Positions 17,621 through 25,945 of a DNA stretch of 64,000 nt are shown piece after piece. The position numbers and the translations under genes are program-made. Location of the stretch: NCBI GenBank assembly GCA_025356445.1, contig JANXSZ010000015.1:1-64000 (forward strand), given 5' to 3'. Below the pieces are notes generated by a model. That model was not told the DNA's origin. It was given only the letters and a program-made list of their open reading frames with translations, and ran no database searches. The DNA is from Betaproteobacteria bacterium. GTDB taxonomy: Bacteria; Pseudomonadota; Gammaproteobacteria; Burkholderiales; Burkholderiaceae_C. Position 1 is the first letter of the stretch. Each line of letters begins with the position of its first letter.

Positions 17621-17655
17621 AGCGATTGTGCCCGCAGGCTGCGGGCACAATCGCT
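17621..17655. promoter_or_regulatory. 35-bp palindrome upstream of the glycerate kinase gene (operator or RNA hairpin)
   Basis: The arms AGCGATTGTGCCCGCAG and CTGCGGGCACAATCGCT are perfect reverse complements of 17 bp around a single G. It begins about 18 bases upstream of the glycerate kinase ATG. A further GAAGCGAT/ATCGCTTC pair overlaps the left edge and recurs at about 17664. As DNA it would be a large dimeric operator; as RNA it would form a very stable hairpin just ahead of the ribosome binding site. No T-tract follows on either strand, so it is not a standard terminator. Confidence 0.8.
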
Positions 17656-17826
17656 TGACACCATCGCTTCAAACCATCTCATTGCCACACGCCAGAAGCA
17701 GACATTGATGCAGTGGTACCCAAGCGGCACCACATGTCGGTACGGGTACGCAGCTTTGTGGATTTCATCTGCACATCATTCAATGCCCGTTATGCAGAAA
17801 ACCTGATGTCTCGGCAAAATGCATGA

Positions 17827-19236
17827 ATGTCTACCCTGCTGATCCATAACGCCACCTGTATCGCGACCCAACACGCGCCACTGGGCGAGCTGCATAACGC
17901 CTCCATCCTCGTGGAAGGCAACACCATTGCCCATATCGGCTCCGCCAGCGCCCTGCCCCCAGCCCTGTTGGCCAGCGCTGACGAGGTGATCGACGCACGG
18001 GGCCACCTCGTCATACCCGGTATGGTGAACACCCACCACCACATGTACCAATCGCTCACCCGGGCAATTCCTGAAGTACAGAACGCTGAGCTGTTTGGCT
18101 GGTTACGTGGGTTGTACCCCCTGTGGGCAGGGCTGACACCGGAGATGGTGCAGGTGTCCACTCAAGTCGCCATGGCAGAGTTGCTGTTATCGGGTTGCAC
18201 CACCACCAGCGACCACCTGTACATCTACCCCAATGGCGTGCGCCTGGAAGACAGCCTGGAAGCCGCTACGCACATCGGTATGCGCTTTGTCGCGACCAGA
18301 GGCAGCATGAGCGTGGGTCAATCCCAGGGCGGTTTACCGCCTGACCGTGTGGTGGAACGGGAAGACGCCATCCTGAAAGACAGCCAGCACCTGATCGAAA
18401 CCTACCACGATGCCCGCCATGGCGCGATGCTGAACATCGCCCTCGCCCCTTGCTCACCCTTCAGCGTCAGCCGCGACCTGATGCGCGAATCGGCAGCATT
18501 GGCACGCTCCTTCAAAGGCCAAAACGTGCGCCTGCACACCCATTTGGCCGAAAACGACCACGACATCGCCTACAGCCGCGAGAAATTCAACTGCACGCCT
18601 GCCGAGTATGCGCAAGACCTGGGCTGGCTGGGCGACGACGTGTGGCACGCCCACTGCGTCAAGCTGGATGACGCGGGCATCAGCCTTTACGCCGCTACCC
18701 GTACTGGCGTGGCGCACTGTCCGTGCAGCAATATGCGGCTAGCATCCGGCATAGCACCGATACGCAAGATGCTGAACGCGGGCGTGCCCGTCGGGCTGGG
18801 CGTGGACGGCAGCGCCAGCAATGACGGTGCGCACATGGTGAACGAAGCCCGCATGGCACTGCTGCTGGCCCGCGTGGGGAAGTCGCTGGAACCGTTCGGT
18901 TGTGATGCAGGCCCCGCAGAGATGACCGCCCGCGACATGCTGAGCGTCGCCACACTGGGTGGCGCGCAGGTGCTGGGCCGCAACGACATCGGTCACCTTG
19001 CCCCTGGCATGTGCGCTGATATGGCCCTGTTTGACCTGCGCACGCTGGGCTTTGCCGGAGGTGCCGTGCATGACCCCGTAGGCAGCCTCCTGCTGTGCGC
19101 CAGCGCACAGGCGGCTTACACAGTGGTGAACGGGCGGGTGGTAGTGCGCGAAGGGCAATTGATGACAGTGGATTTAGGGCCACTGGTGGAACGGCATAAC
19201 CGACTGGCTGTCGCTTTAGCCTTGGCGAAGGGTTAA
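17827..19236 (+). CDS. 8-oxoguanine deaminase (amidohydrolase, TRZ/ATZ-like)
   Basis: A 469-residue amidohydrolase. Metal ligands are in VNTHHHMYQSLTRA, THLAENDHD, WHAHCVKLDDAG and the Asp in GVDGSASNDGAHM. The composite outer beta domain formed by both ends includes VLGRNDIGHLAPGMCADMALFDL. The HHHMYQ and DGSASND variants match proteobacterial 8-oxoguanine deaminases, which turn 8-oxoguanine into urate. That would feed the urate pathway encoded about 11 kb away. A guanine-type or chlorotriazine hydrolase role cannot be excluded from sequence alone. It starts 27 bases after a divergent promoter region and has no strong ribosome binding site. Confidence 0.82.
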   Translation: MSTLLIHNATCIATQHAPLGELHNASILVEGNTIAHIGSASALPPALLASADEVIDARGHLVIPGMVNTHHHMYQSLTRAIPEVQNAELFGWLRGLYPLWAGLTPEMVQVSTQVAMAELLLSGCTTTSDHLYIYPNGVRLEDSLEAATHIGMRFVATRGSMSVGQSQGGLPPDRVVEREDAILKDSQHLIETYHDARHGAMLNIALAPCSPFSVSRDLMRESAALARSFKGQNVRLHTHLAENDHDIAYSREKFNCTPAEYAQDLGWLGDDVWHAHCVKLDDAGISLYAATRTGVAHCPCSNMRLASGIAPIRKMLNAGVPVGLGVDGSASNDGAHMVNEARMALLLARVGKSLEPFGCDAGPAEMTARDMLSVATLGGAQVLGRNDIGHLAPGMCADMALFDLRTLGFAGGAVHDPVGSLLLCASAQAAYTVVNGRVVVREGQLMTVDLGPLVERHNRLAVALALAKG

Positions 19237-19300
19237 GCCGGGGACGGCAAAATCCAGGCTACCGTGCTAAGGTGAAAGCACTTTCATTGACGAGTCCACC

Positions 19301-19933
19301 ATGTCCTTAACCCAGCCCGAAACCTTCCATTTCTACGAACCCCGGCAAGGCCATGGCCTGCGGCATGACCCGTTCAACGCCATTGTGGGGCCACGCCCCA
19401 TCGGTTGGATTGCGACGCAAAGCGCTGCGGGCACGGTGAATCTGGCACCGTACAGCTTCTTCAACGCCTTCAACTACACGCCGCCCATCATCGGTTTTTC
19501 AAGCATTGGCTATAAAGATACGGTACGCAACATCGAAGAAACAGGGGAGTTTGTGTGGAATTTGGTCACTCGTCCATTGGCCGAGATGATGAACCAGACC
19601 TGCGCCCATGTGCCGCCCGAGGTGAATGAATTCGAACTGGCGGGGTTGACGCCACTGGCATCGCGCTTGGTAACCCCGCCACGGGTGGCCGAAAGCCCGG
19701 TGTCGTTTGAATGCCGTGCTACGCAGATCGTGCAGCTTCAAAGCATTGACGGAGAAAAAGTGCCTACGTGGTTGGTGCTGGGGGAAGTTGTAGCTGTACA
19801 CATCGCCAAAAATGCACTGACAGATGGCGTGTACAACACGGCCACAGCCGGGCATATTTTGCGGGCTGGCGGGCCAGGAGACTATTTCTCCATCGGCCCG
19901 GAGCAGCTGTTCAAAATTTACCGCCCAGCTTAA
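19301..19933 (+). CDS. Flavin reductase-like FMN-binding protein
   Basis: A 210-residue protein with the flavin reductase split-barrel motifs GPRPIGWIATQSAAGTVNLAP and SFFNAFNYTPPIIGFSS, followed by KDTVRNIEETGEFVWNLVT. These proteins bind FMN and reduce flavin or act on small substrates; the particular partner is unknown. It follows the 8-oxoguanine deaminase by 64 bases on the same strand and may be co-transcribed. It is convergent with the proQ-like gene, only 6 bases away. Confidence 0.85.
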   Translation: MSLTQPETFHFYEPRQGHGLRHDPFNAIVGPRPIGWIATQSAAGTVNLAPYSFFNAFNYTPPIIGFSSIGYKDTVRNIEETGEFVWNLVTRPLAEMMNQTCAHVPPEVNEFELAGLTPLASRLVTPPRVAESPVSFECRATQIVQLQSIDGEKVPTWLVLGEVVAVHIAKNALTDGVYNTATAGHILRAGGPGDYFSIGPEQLFKIYRPA

Positions 19934-19939
19934 AGCCAA

Positions 19940-20704
19940 TCACTCTGCGGCATCAGCGACAACGGGGATGACTGCGGGCTGGCTGCGTTTGCGGGCCAAT
20001 GCCGCACTGACGTCGCGCTGGTTCATGCCGTACATGTCAGCGAACTCTGCCAGCGATTTGCCGCTGGCCTCAAACGCACGCACCAAGGCTTCCTGCTTGG
20101 CGAGTTTTTGGTCGAGTTCAGCCAAGGCTTCTTCCAGCAAGGCGGTGGCTTCATCGTCCTTGGTTTGCACTTTGGACAGGTATTCCAGAGGTGTCAGGCC
20201 CGAGGCTTCCACTGCAACGATCAGCTGAGCGATGAATTTGGGGCGCAAATCTTCGCGCGAACGGGCTTGGCGGCGGCGAAACAGCTCCAGCATCGACAAG
20301 TAAATGTGCTCTGGGGCCACATCGTCCACCGCCACGCCTTGCAGGTCATGGCGCTGCTTGCCAGCGGCCACGCTTTGCAGGTAGCGGGCTGAGCGGGTGT
20401 GGACACTCAAAGCAGCTTTCAAACTGTCGCGCTCGAACACCTCGGGGTGAGCGGCCAGCAGTTCTTGAAAGATGCCCAGCTTGAGCGGCAAAAACTCTGC
20501 ACCAAAAAGATGGGGGTAAAACCCAAACAGCTGCTCCAGCACGGGCTGGGCAGCCTGCATGCGGCCTGGCTTTTTGGCTTGGGGCAATGATTCAGAAACT
20601 TGTCCTGATACGGCCTCATTCAAGGCGACAGGCTCTTGTTCGGCAGGCGCAATGGTGGCTTCAACGGGCAGGTCTGGCGCTTCTAAAGTAGTGATGCTGG
20701 TCAT
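19940..20704 (-). CDS. ProQ/FinO-domain RNA chaperone
   Basis: A 254-residue protein. The ProQ/FinO domain spans about residues 50-165: AQPVLEQLFGFYPHLFGAEFLPLKLGIFQELL, then SLKAALSVHTRSARYLQSVAAGKQRHDLQG. Family function is binding structured RNA and small RNAs. The N-terminal 45 residues are acidic and low-complexity. The C-terminal part has a coiled-coil-like EEALAELDQKLAKQEALVRAF and a short helical end with MNQRDVSAAL. Longer C-terminal parts are common in betaproteobacterial ProQ homologues. Confidence 0.85.
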   Translation of the reverse strand: MTSITTLEAPDLPVEATIAPAEQEPVALNEAVSGQVSESLPQAKKPGRMQAAQPVLEQLFGFYPHLFGAEFLPLKLGIFQELLAAHPEVFERDSLKAALSVHTRSARYLQSVAAGKQRHDLQGVAVDDVAPEHIYLSMLELFRRRQARSREDLRPKFIAQLIVAVEASGLTPLEYLSKVQTKDDEATALLEEALAELDQKLAKQEALVRAFEASGKSLAEFADMYGMNQRDVSAALARKRSQPAVIPVVADAAE

Positions 20705-20808
20705 GAGATTAAACAGGTGGTCAACCCGCGATTGTCAACCACATGGCGGGTTGGGCGCTCTGAGCCGGCCAGAACGGCCTTTTGAACATGCCACTTCAAA
20801 CGTACCAA

Positions 20809-21531
20809 TCAATGCCCGCCACCCAGATAAGCCGCCTTCACGGCTGGGTCGTCGCGCAACTTGGACGCCTCGCCATGCACCGAGATACGCCCGTTTTCAA
20901 GCACATAGCCGTAATCGGCTACCTTGAGCGCAGCTGCTGCAAACTGCTCGACCAGCAGCATGGTGACGCCCCGTGACTTCAAATCACCAATGATGCGAAA
21001 AACCTCTTCCACCAAAATCGGCGCGAGGCCCATGGATGGTTCGTCCAGCAACACAATTTCGGGGTTCAGCATGACCGCGCGGGCCATGGCCAGCATTTGC
21101 TGCTCCCCCCCCGACAAGGTGCCTGCCAGCTGATTGCGGCGCTCTTTGAGACGGGGAAACAGCTCCATTGCCCGCTCCAAATCGCCCGCTACATCACCCT
21201 TGGGGCGGCTGCCCGTCAAGCGAGGGAAAGCACCCAAGGTCAGGTTGTCCGTCACCGACATGGTGGCAAACACGCGACGGCCTTCGGGCGAGTGGGCCAA
21301 GCCGAGTTTGGCGATGGTGTACGACTCCATGCCGTCGATGCGCTTGCCATGCAGGGTGATGGTGCCGGCAGTGGGCTGAATCATCCCTGACACAGCCCGC
21401 ATGGTGGTCGTTTTACCCGCGCCGTTAGAACCAATCAGCGTGACGACTTTGCCTTTGGGGACTTCAATGGAAATGCCGTGCAACACCTGCACTTTACCGT
21501 AACCAGCTTCTAAATTTTGGATGCTTAACAT
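20809..21531 (-). CDS. livF: Branched-chain amino acid-type ABC transporter ATP-binding protein (LivF)
   Basis: A 240-residue ATPase. Walker A GSNGAGKTTT, signature LSGGEQQMLAMARA, Walker B EIVLLDEPSMGLAP and the H-loop region are present. MLSIQNLEAGYGKVQVLHGIS is the standard LivF opening and fixes the start at 21531; the longer upstream frame lies over the end of the previous gene. It is the last gene of a livJ-H-(M+G)-F set. Substrates of this HAAT family include branched-chain amino acids, amides, urea and aromatic acids. Confidence 0.93.
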   Translation of the reverse strand: MLSIQNLEAGYGKVQVLHGISIEVPKGKVVTLIGSNGAGKTTTMRAVSGMIQPTAGTITLHGKRIDGMESYTIAKLGLAHSPEGRRVFATMSVTDNLTLGAFPRLTGSRPKGDVAGDLERAMELFPRLKERRNQLAGTLSGGEQQMLAMARAVMLNPEIVLLDEPSMGLAPILVEEVFRIIGDLKSRGVTMLLVEQFAAAALKVADYGYVLENGRISVHGEASKLRDDPAVKAAYLGGGH

Positions 21532-21559
21532 GGTGATTAATTCTGTTTTAAGCCTGTTT

Positions 21560-23497
21560 TTAAGCCGCAGTGCCGCCGAGGTAAGCCTCGATGACCTTCT
21601 CGTCTGCCTGAACCTCGGCAGGCTTGCCTTCTGCGATTTTTTGACCAAAATCCAGTACCGACACCGCATCGCACACGCTCATCACCACGTCCATGTGGTG
21701 TTCAATCAAGATCACGGTGATGCCGTGATCACGAATTTTGTGGATGATGGCGACCAGCTCTTTGATGTCTGGCGCAGTCAGGCCCGCAGCGGGTTCATCG
21801 AGCAGCAGCAATTGCGGATCTAGCGCCAGCGCACGGGCAATCTCCAGCAGGCGCTGCTTGCCGTAGGGCAGATTTCGCGCTTCCTCGGTCGCCAAATCGC
21901 CCAAACCAACAAAATGCAGCAAACCCATGCCACGCGCCACAGCCGCGCTGTCTTCACGGCGGTAGCGCGGGGTGTGCAGGGCCACATCAAGGATATTGCT
22001 GTCAAAGGTATGGTGCAGCCCCACTTGTATGTTTTGCAGCGCCGTCATTTCACCGAACAACTGTACATTCTGGAAAGTACGTGCAATGCCGGAAAGCGCA
22101 ATGTCGGAGGAGGTTCGCCCCACCACGGCACGCCCGGCGAACTCGATGCTGCCTGCGGTGGGCACGTAGATGCCGGTCAGCACGTTCATCATCGTGCTCT
22201 TGCCAGAGCCATTAGGGCCAATCAGGCCATGGATGGTGCCACGCTTGACGCGCAAATCAACCTGGTTGATGGCCTTCAAGCCACCAAACTGCATCAGCAC
22301 GCCTTGCGCGACCAGTAAATCGCTGCCTGCCGCACTGTGCGCTGCATTCGCGGCAACCACCACGGCGTCTTTGCCCAAATCGACACCAGCCAAAGCACCC
22401 GAACCTGAGGCAGAAGCTTTGCGCCCAAACAGGCTGCGCACGAAACCCACGATGCCATCTTGCAGGTAATAGACGACAAACAAAATCATCAGACCAAAAA
22501 TACTCAAACGCCAGTCGGTGATGGACTGCAACCAAAACGAGAAACCTGCCAGCGCGATGGTGCCCACTACGGGAATGGCCATGGCTTTGGGTGTGGTGAT
22601 TTTTTTGGCGATACCGATAGCACCGCCCACCGCCATCAGTACCGCCAACGTGGTCGCAACGATGCGAAACAGTTCCAGATCGTCCAGCAGCTTGGGCAAA
22701 ATCACGATGATGGCCGCCCCCAGCAAAGCACCAGAACGGGTTTTTCGCCCCCCCATGATGACGGCCAGCAAGAACAGTACCGTCAGTTCAAAGTTGTAGG
22801 TATTCGGAGAGATGTACTGCTCAGAATACGCATACAAGCAACCCGCCAAACCAGCAAAACCCGCGCTGATGACGAACGCATACACCTTGTAGCGGTACAC
22901 CGACACGCCCATACAGTCTGAAGCCACAGGGCTGCCACGCAGCGCCTCAAACGCCCGACCCAGCTGCGAACGCAAGATACGGTCAACCACCACCAGCGAA
23001 AGCGCCATGAGTACCAGCACCAGCCAATAAAAACCGTGCTCGCTAAGTTTCTCGCCAAACAGCGAAGGCTTGGGGATTTTGAGACCGAGCGGACCTTCGG
23101 TAAGGAAGGTCATCTCGTTGATCAAAATCTGGATGATGGTGCCAAACGCCAGAGTCACCATCGCCAGATACGGCCCTGTCACACGCAGTGCGGGCAGCGC
23201 CAGCAGCGCCCCGAAGCCTGCCGTCACACCAATACTGGCCGGAATGATGACCCACAGTGGCGCACCCAGCTTGAAGAACAGCACGCCAGCGGTGTACGAA
23301 CCCACGCCAAACAGCCCCGCATGACCGAGAGAGACTTGACCGGTGTAACCGACCACAATGTCCAGCCCAAACAGCAAAATCGCGTAAATCATGATCGTGC
23401 CGATCATGTGGATGTAGTACGGGTTGTCCAGAAACAGCGGTGCAGCGGCCAGCACAGCCAGGCCGATCCCCGCGCCGAGAAGAGAATTGCGGTTCAT
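21560..23497 (-). CDS. Fused LivM permease - LivG ATPase
   Basis: A 645-residue fusion. Residues 1 to about 340 are the LivM permease with multiple hydrophobic helices, GYTGQVSLGHAGLFGVG, and a short extra membrane segment to about residue 365 (SIFGLMILFVVYYLQDG). A linker of about 35 residues rich in Ala/Ser follows. The LivG ATPase from about 400 has Walker A GPNGSGKSTMMN, LPYGKQRLLEIARAL as signature and LLLDEPAAGL as Walker B. LivM and LivG are usually separate proteins. The fusion is intact, with no stop or frame change, and fixes their 1:1 stoichiometry. Confidence 0.93.
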   Translation of the reverse strand: MNRNSLLGAGIGLAVLAAAPLFLDNPYYIHMIGTIMIYAILLFGLDIVVGYTGQVSLGHAGLFGVGSYTAGVLFFKLGAPLWVIIPASIGVTAGFGALLALPALRVTGPYLAMVTLAFGTIIQILINEMTFLTEGPLGLKIPKPSLFGEKLSEHGFYWLVLVLMALSLVVVDRILRSQLGRAFEALRGSPVASDCMGVSVYRYKVYAFVISAGFAGLAGCLYAYSEQYISPNTYNFELTVLFLLAVIMGGRKTRSGALLGAAIIVILPKLLDDLELFRIVATTLAVLMAVGGAIGIAKKITTPKAMAIPVVGTIALAGFSFWLQSITDWRLSIFGLMILFVVYYLQDGIVGFVRSLFGRKASASGSGALAGVDLGKDAVVVAANAAHSAAGSDLLVAQGVLMQFGGLKAINQVDLRVKRGTIHGLIGPNGSGKSTMMNVLTGIYVPTAGSIEFAGRAVVGRTSSDIALSGIARTFQNVQLFGEMTALQNIQVGLHHTFDSNILDVALHTPRYRREDSAAVARGMGLLHFVGLGDLATEEARNLPYGKQRLLEIARALALDPQLLLLDEPAAGLTAPDIKELVAIIHKIRDHGITVILIEHHMDVVMSVCDAVSVLDFGQKIAEGKPAEVQADEKVIEAYLGGTAA

Positions 23498-23499
23498 CG

Positions 23500-24375
23500 T
23501 CAGACTTTCTTGATCGCAGTTTTACCAAACAGACCAGCAGGCTTGAAGGCCAGCACCAGCAACAGCAGTACCAAGCCGGGCACATCTTTGTAGCCCGTGG
23601 ACAGGTAAAAGCCCGTGGTGGTTTCAGCCACGCCCAAAATAATGCCCCCCACAATGATGCCCATGCCACTGGTCAACCCACCGATGATGGCGACCGCAAA
23701 GGCCTTAAGACCCAGCACCGAGCCCATCGTCGCTCCGGTCAAGGTCAAGGGTGCAATCAACGCACCGGCAAAACCGGCAGTGGCCGACGACAGTGCGTAA
23801 GAAAAGGTAATCACCAGTCCGGTGTTGATGCCCATCAGCTTGGCGGCATCGCGGTCGTTGAAGGTCGCGACCACGGCTTTGCCATAAATAGTTTTACGGT
23901 TAAAAAATTCGACCGCCAACATCATCAGCACAGCGCCCACCACCACCAAAATCTCCATAGGCAACACGTTGGCCCCAAACACTTTGAGCGGCGATTCAGG
24001 GAGCGGTGAGGGGAACCTCAAATCGTCGCGACCCCAGATGTTTTCTGCCACATTTTTGAAGATGATGCCCAAAGCAATGGTGGACATGATCCAGCCAAAT
24101 TCACTTTTAATTTTGATAGCAGGGCGCACACCGATACGCTCTACGAGACCGCCCTGGAGCAAGCCAAAAACGATCACGATCGGCAACATAAGCCAGTAGT
24201 TCACACCCAGGTTGACCAGCGTCAAGCCCACCATCGCGCCCAGCATCAGCGCGTCTCCCTGGCCAAAATTGAGCGTGTCAGAGGTCTGAAACGTCAGCTG
24301 GTAGCCAAACGCGATGACCGCGTAAATCATGCCCAGCGCGACACCGCTGTAGACAAGTTGAAGCAAGATTTCCAT
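23500..24375 (-). CDS. livH: Branched-chain amino acid-type ABC transporter permease LivH
   Basis: A 291-residue membrane protein with about eight hydrophobic helices. It contains the LivH motifs LNFGQGDALMLGAMVGL near the N-terminus and LTGATMGSVLGLKAFAVAIIGGL with GGIILGVAET near the C-terminus. It pairs with the LivM half of the downstream fusion; the gap is 2 bases, so translation is coupled. It follows the receptor gene after a hairpin terminator. Confidence 0.93.
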   Translation of the reverse strand: MEILLQLVYSGVALGMIYAVIAFGYQLTFQTSDTLNFGQGDALMLGAMVGLTLVNLGVNYWLMLPIVIVFGLLQGGLVERIGVRPAIKIKSEFGWIMSTIALGIIFKNVAENIWGRDDLRFPSPLPESPLKVFGANVLPMEILVVVGAVLMMLAVEFFNRKTIYGKAVVATFNDRDAAKLMGINTGLVITFSYALSSATAGFAGALIAPLTLTGATMGSVLGLKAFAVAIIGGLTSGMGIIVGGIILGVAETTTGFYLSTGYKDVPGLVLLLLVLAFKPAGLFGKTAIKKV

Positions 24376-24439
24376 AACCCAAGCACCTCTAAAGCACGTA
24401 ATAAAAAAACACGCTCATAAACACCCCAAATTCCACCCA

Positions 24440-24476
24440 AAAAATTACCGCGCCAACTGCAGCAGCTGGCGCGGTA
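24440..24476 (-). terminator. Partial terminator between the receptor gene and livH
   Basis: On the minus strand, 15-base arms at 24476-24462 and 24460-24446 (one mismatch, near-zero loop) form a GC-rich hairpin around TACCGCGCCA/TGGCGCGGTA. It is followed by AATTTTTTGG. It sits about 30 bases after the receptor gene stop and about 65 before livH. This is the expected design for making excess binding protein over membrane components. Confidence 0.75.
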
Positions 24477-24507
24477 GTGGGGCTCAGTTCACAGCCTCTG
24501 GAAGAAG

Positions 24508-25755
24508 TCACTTCTTGACGGCCAGCACGCCTTTGGCATTGACATCCTTCAGGCGCACTTCAGAGGCTTTCTTGAAGTCATCAGGGTAGGCATACACAAC
24601 ACGCTGGCCCTTCACTTCACCAAAAATAGGGATATTGGCGGTGATGGCTTCGTGGTCTTTGGCTGTGAACGGCTTGGTGTACGTCGTCACCACGCCCTCC
24701 ACAGGCGCCTTCAGGTCTTCCAACGCTGCCTTGATCTTGGGACCGTCGGTTGAGTTGGCCTGCTTGATGGCAGCCGCCAGCAGGTAGATCGAGTCGTAAC
24801 CTTGCGCGGCGGACACGGGGGAATCAATGCGGGCGTTTTTAGGGTTGAAGGTTTTCAGGTAGTTGATGATGAACGCTTGGCGCTTGGGCGTGGTGGGCTC
24901 TTGCACAAAGGTTTGCGGCATACGCGCACCTTCGCCGCCAGGGCCTGCGTTGTCGATGTAGTTGGCCATAGAAAGCGTCCAGCTGCCAATCATCGGCACC
25001 TTCCAACCCAGCTTGGTCATGCCGTTGGCAATTTGTGCCAACTCGGGGCCAATGCCGTAGGTCAACACAGCTTCAGCACCGGCTTCTTTGGCTTTAAGCA
25101 GCTGTGCTGTCATGTCCACGTCCTTGATATTGAATTTCTCAACAGCAACAGCCTTGACACCCTTCAAGTTCAACGCAGCTTCCAGGTCTTGGCGACCCAG
25201 CTGGCCATAGTTGGTGGAGTCAGCGAGGATGGCGACCTTTTTAAAGCCCCGACGGCTGATAGCCTCTTCCACAATCATGGGCGCCTGGATGCTGTCGTGC
25301 GCCGCGTTGCGGAAGATATAGTTATCAGGCTGGTCGTCAAACTGGTGCGTGATCGCCGAGCCGGTGGCCACGTTGTTCATCACCGGAATCTTGGCTTCTT
25401 GGTAAAAGCGTTGTGACGCCAGCGCCACACCCGTGTTGATAAAGCCCACGGTAGCGGTGACTTTTTCTTTGTTGATCATCTCTTGTGCAATCTGCACGCC
25501 GCGCTCATTCTTGGCCTCGTCATCACGCTCGACAATTTGAAGCTGGCGGCCAATGACACCACCAGCCTTGTTGATTTCGTCCACAGCCAGCTTGACGCCA
25601 TCGCGCATGCTCACGCCCATGGAGGACGAACCTCCCGTGAAGGGGCCAGACACACCGATGCGAATAGGGTCAGCAGCCATGGCCGCGCCAGCGAAGCTCA
25701 GAACAGCCGAAGCCAACGCGGCATTAAAGGCCAGTTTTGCAAAACGAATAGTCAT
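24508..25755 (-). CDS. Branched-chain amino acid-type ABC receptor (LivJ-like)
   Basis: A 415-residue periplasmic protein with signal peptide (ALASAVLSFAGAAMAADP, cleavage after AMA). A type I periplasmic-binding fold follows: IRIGVSGPFTGGSSSMGVSMRDGVKLAVDEINKAGGV, then ATVGFINTGVALASQ and KVAILADSTNYGQLG. Somewhat longer than E. coli LivJ, in the range of receptors for amides, urea or aromatic acids. Ligand not assignable. The ATG at 25755 has GGAA upstream. A run of nine C and six T (minus strand) lies just ahead of the ribosome binding site. Confidence 0.9.
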   Translation of the reverse strand: MTIRFAKLAFNAALASAVLSFAGAAMAADPIRIGVSGPFTGGSSSMGVSMRDGVKLAVDEINKAGGVIGRQLQIVERDDEAKNERGVQIAQEMINKEKVTATVGFINTGVALASQRFYQEAKIPVMNNVATGSAITHQFDDQPDNYIFRNAAHDSIQAPMIVEEAISRRGFKKVAILADSTNYGQLGRQDLEAALNLKGVKAVAVEKFNIKDVDMTAQLLKAKEAGAEAVLTYGIGPELAQIANGMTKLGWKVPMIGSWTLSMANYIDNAGPGGEGARMPQTFVQEPTTPKRQAFIINYLKTFNPKNARIDSPVSAAQGYDSIYLLAAAIKQANSTDGPKIKAALEDLKAPVEGVVTTYTKPFTAKDHEAITANIPIFGEVKGQRVVYAYPDDFKKASEVRLKDVNAKGVLAVKK

Positions 25756-25770
25756 GGGAATTCCAAGTTG

Positions 25771-25785
25771 AAAAAAGGGGGGGGG
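25771..25785. repeat. A6G9 homopolymer pair in the leader of the ABC receptor gene
   Basis: Six A followed by nine G (plus strand) lie 16-30 bases before the receptor start codon, so its mRNA leader carries C9U6. Runs of this length are prone to slippage and also to sequencing error. It lies outside the coding region. Confidence 0.9.
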
Positions 25786-25945
25786 TTGCAATGCCATACA
25801 ACTCAAGCCATGAATCTATACGACTTAGGCGAAAGTCGTCTTAGCGTATTCCGCTAGTCGAAAGCAAAGATGCACAAAAGACGCGCAAATTGCCATGAAC
25901 AATTTTCAACAAGGCATGCAATAGTTTTCAAGTGACGTCCTGGTG

